9,804 nucleotides of DNA, from assembly GCA_012031335.1 (NCBI GenBank), contig JAAUTT010000095.1:1-9804 (forward strand), written 5' to 3'. A program made the position numbers and the translations under genes. Within the stretch, counting starts at the first letter, position 1; each line of letters opens with the position of its first letter. The notes beneath the pieces are model-generated. The model was not told the origin of the DNA. It ran no database searches and saw only the letters and a list, made by a program, of their open reading frames with translations. Shown here in pieces: positions 6,496-9,804 of this stretch. The stretch is from Bacteroidales bacterium. GTDB taxonomy: Bacteria > Bacteroidota > Bacteroidia > Bacteroidales > JAAUTT01.

Positions 6496-7269
6496 CTATT
6501 TTATTCCGTTTCCTGAAACAGCACTGCTGAAATTTGAGCTGGTTGAATATTCAATTGTAGCAGGAACAACATCCTGAGTTGTTTCATCAATGAAATTTAT
6601 TGCAGCAGTTGGTGCGGATGGTCGCGCAGGAACCGCAAGTTGCCGAACTTCCGATTCAAAAGCGTTGGATGTAGCCTTGTACCGTATATACAGCGTTGTA
6701 CCTGGTTGAACATTTACAACTGTATTGGATCCTGTAACAGCATTGCTGAAATTCGAACTGGTCGAATATTCCATTGTATTGGGAACATTCCCCTGGGTAG
6801 TTTCGTTCTGGAAATTGATGCTAAAGGCAGCGGGAGCTGCAGGTTTATCAGGAACAACAAGCTCGAAAATATCGGATGCCGGCTGTCCGTTGGCTGCTTT
6901 AACCCTGAAGTATAAATTTGTTCCGGGTGTTACTGTAACATATGCACCCGATCCTGTGGTAGCGCTGCTCATGTCGCTGTTTTCCGAGTACTCTTCGGTA
7001 TTTGGAACCACCTTGTTAGTACGTTTATTTATATAATTTACTTCATAACTAGGAGCTGCCGGGGCTGTAGGAGCGCCCTCCACTTCGAGTCTTTGTATTT
7101 TGGAAATAAAAGATGATGAGGTTGCCTTGGTTCTAAAATAAACGTCAACACCAGCTGTAAGAGGTATTGCAACACCGGTTCCCGATACCGCACCACTCAT
7201 ATCAGCATTTAAGGAGTATTCATCGCCCGAATCGACAGGTTTATTTGTAGTCATGGTATTCTGATCCAC
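6496..7269 (-). CDS. T9SS repeat protein, fragment with units 4-7
   Basis: The frame is open back to about 7345, so the GTG at 7269 is not a true start. It covers unit 4 (DYGVDQNTMTTNK, an unusual strand without the usual N-E-x-T), units 5 and 6 and the first part of unit 7. It ends at the TAG 6496-6498 directly after SAVSGNGIK. Adding one base in the run at 6499-6502 gives GNGIKIDVVPGTDLYFRYKA, the normal middle of a unit. Unit 5 is also slightly odd, with KAANGQPAS instead of KATSSAFAS. Confidence 0.7.
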   Translation of the reverse strand: MDQNTMTTNKPVDSGDEYSLNADMSGAVSGTGVAIPLTAGVDVYFRTKATSSSFISKIQRLEVEGAPTAPAAPSYEVNYINKRTNKVVPNTEEYSENSDMSSATTGSGAYVTVTPGTNLYFRVKAANGQPASDIFELVVPDKPAAPAAFSINFQNETTQGNVPNTMEYSTSSNFSNAVTGSNTVVNVQPGTTLYIRYKATSNAFESEVRQLAVPARPSAPTAAINFIDETTQDVVPATIEYSTSSNFSSAVSGNGIK

Positions 7270-7817
7270 TCCATAATCAGGAGTTGATTGCTCCGGAACA
7301 TCGAGTGTATAGCTTTCAGATGCAAAAGCTCCAGCTGTTGCTTTTTCCGGAAATAGAGATCGGTTCCCGGGGTTAAGTTAATAACTGCATTGGTACCTGT
7401 TTCAGTGCTTCCGAAGTTACTATCCTCGGAATATTCCACAGAAGATGGTATGCTAGACTGTGTTTTAATGTTTTCAAAATCGATATTATAAGGACCTGGA
7501 GCCGAGGGTCTTCCCGGAACAGTCAGGTGATAAATTTCTGAACTGAAAGCACTCGAGGTAGCTTTTTTTCGTAAGTAAAGATCATTTCCGGGAGTAAGCT
7601 CAACTTTAGAACCATTACCCTGCGTAGCGCCTGATAAATCAGAGTTTTCGGAGTATTCTAAAGTAGAGCCAATGTTTGTTGTTGTAGTTTCGTTAGTGAA
7701 GTCAATACCAGTTGAAGGAGCCGAAGGACGTCCAGCAACTGTAAGTGTTTGAATATCCCCTGTTTCAGTTTTCTTAAAATATACGTTCTGTCCGGGTGTC
7801 AGATCCACTTTTGGCAT
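7251..7817 (-). CDS. T9SS repeat protein, fragment with units 1-3
   Basis: Continuation of the gene in another frame. The apparent ATG at 7817 is internal to unit 1. It reads the end of unit 1, unit 2 (from 7715) and most of unit 3 (from 7496): GIDF...LEYS...LTPGNDLYLRKKA...LTVPGRPSAP. After KK (near 7345) the frame is lost and the last 30 codons (QQLELLHLK...) are out of frame. One added A opposite the T run at 7342-7346 restores RKKATAGAFASESYTLDVPE, which is the normal end of a unit. There is no independent start signal. Confidence 0.7.
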   Translation of the reverse strand: MPKVDLTPGQNVYFKKTETGDIQTLTVAGRPSAPSTGIDFTNETTTTNIGSTLEYSENSDLSGATQGNGSKVELTPGNDLYLRKKATSSAFSSEIYHLTVPGRPSAPGPYNIDFENIKTQSSIPSSVEYSEDSNFGSTETGTNAVINLTPGTDLYFRKKQQLELLHLKAIHSMFRSNQLLIMEWIRIP

Positions 7818-8596
7818 TTGATCCAGTAGTCCAGTCGGTTTTGATTAAAACTGTATTGGTAATAATTTGGTACATTCTGAGAAGTTCTTTCGTTCTGGTA
7901 ATCAATAGAAAATGTTACATCTGGGTTACCACCGCCACCGCCGCCGCCTCCAGAACCATAGTTGCTCCATCCTGAAAATGTATGGCCTTCTGCTACGGCA
8001 ACAATGGTAATGCGTATACGCATCGGGAAGTAGTCTGAACGTCTATCCTGGCAAAAATCCGGGTTAGTTCCTCCCCATGTGGAAGGAATACAGTTTCCGT
8101 CGGACCATAATGCTAGTCCCATACGATTATCTCCGCCATTATATTGTTTAATGGTTGTAAAATCGACAAGTTGGTCCGCATTTTCATGGTAAGTCCACCA
8201 CCGGGATGGTGGAGGTGCATTGTTATATTCGGTAACAGATCCTGGCCCTCCGCTAAGAGGAACACGATCGTCTCCTGTCTCGCGGTGTTTTCCATCTTCC
8301 TTGAATTGCCAGATCAGAAACATAAGATCAAATGGCTTATTGGTTGGCTGACTTATTACTTCGTATCTGTAATAAAATCTTCCTTCGAAATAATTGTGCG
8401 GAGATACCCAGTTTGCAGGATAACTGCTATAATCATCGCCATTCCACCAATGAAATCCGTTTCCGCCAAAATAGGCATCCTCAGCTTCTTCCCATGTAAA
8501 GGTCTCTTCCCTGACTAAAAATTCCTGTGCCTGTACCTGCTGTGCAAATAAAAGCGTCAAAAGGCTTATTAAAATAGTTCTGATAAAAATTTTCAT
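7799..8596 (-). CDS. T9SS repeat protein, N-terminal part with signal peptide and unknown domain
   Basis: The ATG at 8596 begins a clear Sec signal peptide: MKIF-IR, a Leu/Ile-rich core and VQAQ before EF, with cleavage likely after residue 23 or 24. The mature part to about residue 210 is rich in Trp, Tyr, Asp and Gly: WEEAEDAYFGG, GFHWWNGDDY, then RFYYRYEV and FDLMFLIWQF, later SRWWTYHENAD and GLALWSDGNC. Two cysteines (in GNC and DFC) may form a disulphide. The Trp/Tyr/Asp richness and beta-strand pattern suggest a carbohydrate- or ligand-binding beta domain, but I do not recognise the family. A linker with eight consecutive Gly follows, then the first half of repeat unit 1. The frame ends at 7799 only because a base is lost around 7830-7840; the unit continues in the next fragment as GLLDQMPKVDLTPGQ. 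A 247-base gap separates the start from the next gene upstream. Confidence 0.82.
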   Translation of the reverse strand: MKIFIRTILISLLTLLFAQQVQAQEFLVREETFTWEEAEDAYFGGNGFHWWNGDDYSSYPANWVSPHNYFEGRFYYRYEVISQPTNKPFDLMFLIWQFKEDGKHRETGDDRVPLSGGPGSVTEYNNAPPPSRWWTYHENADQLVDFTTIKQYNGGDNRMGLALWSDGNCIPSTWGGTNPDFCQDRRSDYFPMRIRITIVAVAEGHTFSGWSNYGSGGGGGGGGNPDVTFSIDYQNERTSQNVPNYYQYSFNQNRLDYWIKCQKWI

Positions 8597-8786
8597 AATA
8601 GAATTTGTGATATTCGTAGATAATATTCAAATAAAAACTGTTTAACTTCTGATTAAATGGTCATTTGCATTAAAAAATTTTGCTACAAAATAGTCAAGGA
8701 AAATTTAAGAAAGCTTTCATTTTGATAAACCGACTTTTTTTTCGGATTAAAAAAATAGCAAGAATGAAACCTTTTCCCTTTAACAA
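8597..8786 (-). promoter_or_regulatory. AT-rich leader region upstream of the large T9SS gene
   Basis: The gap of about 250 bases between the two minus-strand genes (8597-8843) contains the hairpin at 8787-8819 and otherwise AT-rich sequence with no gene. The promoter of the large gene must lie here, but I find no full TAnnTTTG match; CTATTTTG near 8686-8693 on the minus strand is a poor fit. I therefore only mark the region. Confidence 0.3.
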
Positions 8787-8819
8787 ATAAATCCACCTAA
8801 ATAGTTTAGATGGATTTAT
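8787..8819 (-). terminator. Long hairpin terminator after the second T9SS gene
   Basis: ATAAATCCA-C-CTAAA (8787-8801) pairs with TTTAG-A-TGGATTTAT (8805-8819): 14 of 15 bases pair around a 3-base loop. On the minus strand the stem runs into TTTATTTGTT. It begins 25 bases past the stop at 8844. It is AU-rich for a terminator but long; it separates the two genes, so they are probably not one transcript. Confidence 0.7.
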
Positions 8820-8843
8820 ATTTTTATCAAATGAAATTTGTAC

Positions 8844-9641
8844 CTATAATTTTATAAGCTTTCTTCTTTGCTGGCTTACGCCATCATTTATTTCAACAAT
8901 GTAAGTTCCTGCTTTTATATTTTGTAGATCAACTTCGCTTACTTTGTCGCTGAAACTTTCTGAAATGAGTTTCTTGCCGCTCAAATTATAAATAGCCACT
9001 GTGTATGTTTTAGATTCCTCAGCGTCAATTTCAAAGACTAATTTTTCAATTGCTGGATTGGGGTAAAGTTTTATGTCGGCCAGTTTCGGGAGAATGTTTA
9101 CACCCGTAGCTTTTAAATAATAAACCTTTAATACCGACGAAGAAAAGTTGCCTTCCGATACTGCATTGGCAGGTATTGAGAGATTCACCAAACCTGTATT
9201 TTTAGGTTCAATGCTAGCTTTGTAGGTGCCTGAAATTGACTTTACTGTTGCATTGGAAACACTGATATCATTGGATGCAAAACCCGAAACTGTTGCCGGG
9301 AATTTTACAGTAACAGTAAATTGTTTTAATGATATTGTGTCGCCATTATCCGAAACAATAGAAGGCCTTTTGGGTGCTGTCAATTTAAGCGATTGACCCA
9401 CAAAAGATCCGGAGGTGTATTTTTTTCTGAAATATGTTGTTGATCCTGGTACAACAGATATCCGGTTACCGTTACCGGTTGTACTTCCCGAGAATGCTGA
9501 TGAAGAGCTATATTCAAGGGTATTGTCTATAACTTCTTTTGTTTTTTCAGCAGCATAGTCGATTCCTCTAATAGCCATCTCAACGTCTATTTTGGAAAGC
9601 ACCGATATTAGCTCTTTCCTTTGATACCTTGACAATTGCAT
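8844..9641 (-). CDS. Second T9SS cargo protein, C-terminal part
   Basis: Frame of 265 residues; its true beginning is upstream of the window. After about residue 21 it reads one unit of the same repeat as the large neighbour (GIDYAAEKTKEV...LEYS...VVPGSTTYFRKKY, residues 26-93). An Ig-like domain follows (94-175), clearly homologous to that of the neighbour (SDNGDTISLKQ, VKSISGTY, LSIPANAV). A T9SS type A sorting domain ends it (183-265: IKLYPNPA, VAIYNLSGKKL, IKAGTYIVEI, ending RRKLIKL). The first 20 residues (MQLSRYQRKELIS) are an out-of-frame reading of the sequence that in the next frame reads NAIVKVSKERANIGAFQNR, so the ATG at 9641 is not real. One extra base at 9583-9586 would join both parts. 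It is a paralogue, by module shuffling or duplication, of the 4574-8596 gene. Confidence 0.85.
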   Translation of the reverse strand: MQLSRYQRKELISVLSKIDVEMAIRGIDYAAEKTKEVIDNTLEYSSSSAFSGSTTGNGNRISVVPGSTTYFRKKYTSGSFVGQSLKLTAPKRPSIVSDNGDTISLKQFTVTVKFPATVSGFASNDISVSNATVKSISGTYKASIEPKNTGLVNLSIPANAVSEGNFSSSVLKVYYLKATGVNILPKLADIKLYPNPAIEKLVFEIDAEESKTYTVAIYNLSGKKLISESFSDKVSEVDLQNIKAGTYIVEINDGVSQQRRKLIKL

Positions 9642-9804
9642 TCTGAACTACACTGATTGATTTGTTTGCTTCATCAACAGTTAAAAGTTCCCAATCTAAC
9701 GGACTGTGTTCATATTCGTGTACAACTATATCCAAGTGATCAGAATAAGCGACATATTTGCTCAAATCAGCATGAAGTTGACGACCTGTAAGCTTTTCTC
9801 CCAA
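9580..9804 (-). CDS. Second T9SS cargo protein, upstream part with flagellin-C-terminus-like stretch (partial at window edge)
   Basis: Open from the right window edge to a TGA at 9580-9582; the TTG at 9804 is only the edge. The first 40 residues contain DIVVHEYEHSP (an HEYEH pattern) but no other recognisable feature. Residues 41-74 read LTVDEANKSISVVQNAIVKV, then SKERANIGAFQNR. This resembles the conserved C-terminal helix of flagellins (A-I-x-x-V-S-x-x-R-A-x-x-G-A-x-Q-N-R-L-E). If one G at 9584-9585 is extra, the reading continues as RLEMAIRGIDY and into the repeat unit of the next fragment, keeping the flagellin-like pattern up to the repeat. Most Bacteroidota lack flagella, so this may be a real domain, a chimera or chance. 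The rest of the protein, including any signal peptide, is outside the window. Confidence 0.6.
   Translation of the reverse strand: MGEKLTGRQLHADLSKYVAYSDHLDIVVHEYEHSPLDWELLTVDEANKSISVVQNAIVKVSKERANIGAFQNRR

Larger units (their letters stand above)
5087..7915 (-). repeat. Array of 13 tandem protein repeats of about 73 residues (about 219 bp)
   Basis: Each unit follows the pattern: (Y)xVDFxNExT...VPxTxEYSxxxNMSxA, then GxxxKVxLTPGTDLYFRxKA, then SxFxSxIQxLxVPxxPxxP. Most are 72-73 residues, with Pro-rich junctions. The strong LTPGTDLYFR block looks like the F-G strands of an Ig/FN3-like sandwich, resembling the bacterial repeat units seen in large surface proteins of other phyla (from memory, not checked). 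The most alike copies are units 8 and 9 (about 6394-5960). Units 1 and 4 are the most divergent. Confidence 0.85.
4574..8596 (-). other. Large exported repeat protein with T9SS sorting domain, read as one gene with three frame changes
   Basis: Four overlapping or abutting minus-strand frames form one protein of about 1,340 residues. Order: signal peptide (8596-8528), unrecognised globular domain of about 190 residues, Gly-rich linker (around 7930-7955), 13 tandem units (about 7915-5087), an Ig-like domain (5086-4835) and a T9SS type A sorting domain (4813-4577). The frame changes lie at about 7830-7840, 7342-7346 and 6499-6502. Each falls inside a repeat unit whose sequence resumes perfectly in the new frame, and the last two lie in homopolymers of five and four, each needing one added base. 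This argues that a single gene is present and that the breaks are sequencing or assembly errors. The protein would cross the outer membrane through T9SS and be anchored to the surface or released; an adhesin or binding role is inferred from the architecture alone. Confidence 0.8.

Noticed and set aside
6490..7350. Programmed ribosomal frameshifting in the repeat protein
   Set aside because: The breaks lie at ordinary homopolymers, need different units to be interrupted, and similar breaks occur in unrelated genes; no slippery site with a downstream structure was seen.
5087..7915. CRISPR array or DNA-level satellite
   Set aside because: The periodicity of about 219 bp is that of a coding repeat with conserved protein pattern and diverged DNA; there are no short direct repeats with unique spacers.

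Overview
The window looks like a chromosomal segment of a Bacteroidota bacterium, most plausibly an anaerobic or facultative member of the Bacteroidales/Marinilabiliales. The reasons are the compact OadG - biotin carrier - OadB cluster, two proteins with type IX secretion (T9SS) C-terminal sorting domains, a secreted lipoprotein with an acidic residue stretch after the lipid-anchored Cys, an HU-HIG type histone-like gene remnant, TAnnTTTG-like promoter elements and the absence of clear Shine-Dalgarno sequences. No rRNA, tRNA, CRISPR array, transposase or integrase was seen.

Layout. (1) 26-2258, plus strand: three genes of a sodium-translocating decarboxylase (gamma subunit, biotin carrier, beta subunit), ending in a strong hairpin terminator at 2295-2322. 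The carboxyltransferase subunit is probably just left of the window. Together they would couple decarboxylation of a substrate such as methylmalonyl-CoA or oxaloacetate to Na+ export. (2) 2323-3525, plus strand: candidate promoters, then a gene for an unrecognised secreted lipoprotein, then a terminator. (3) 3540-3855, minus strand: remnant of an HU-HIG family DNA-binding protein with its own terminator. (4) 3986-4556, plus strand: a short FMN nitroreductase-family protein and a shared bidirectional terminator. (5) 4574-8596, minus strand: a very large exported protein with a signal peptide, an unrecognised N-terminal domain, a poly-Gly linker, 13 tandem units of about 73 residues, an Ig-like domain and a T9SS sorting domain. 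(6) 8844-9804, minus strand, running off the window: the C-terminal part of a second T9SS cargo with one unit of the same repeat, the same Ig-like domain and a T9SS domain. Its upstream part carries a flagellin-C-terminus-like stretch.

A striking general feature is that most longer genes are broken by single-base frame changes, mostly at short homopolymers: three near the end of oadB, two in the lipoprotein gene, three in the large repeat protein and one in the last gene. In every case the protein family or repeat pattern resumes at once in the next frame. This pattern fits base-call or assembly errors better than real decay, so the fragments are described both as they stand and as the single genes they seem to come from. 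The HU remnant differs, because it has in-frame nonsense codons and lacks its 5' part, and it may be a true pseudogene.

The most interesting biology is the paired T9SS repeat proteins, probably surface or adhesin-like, which share modules but differ greatly in repeat number.
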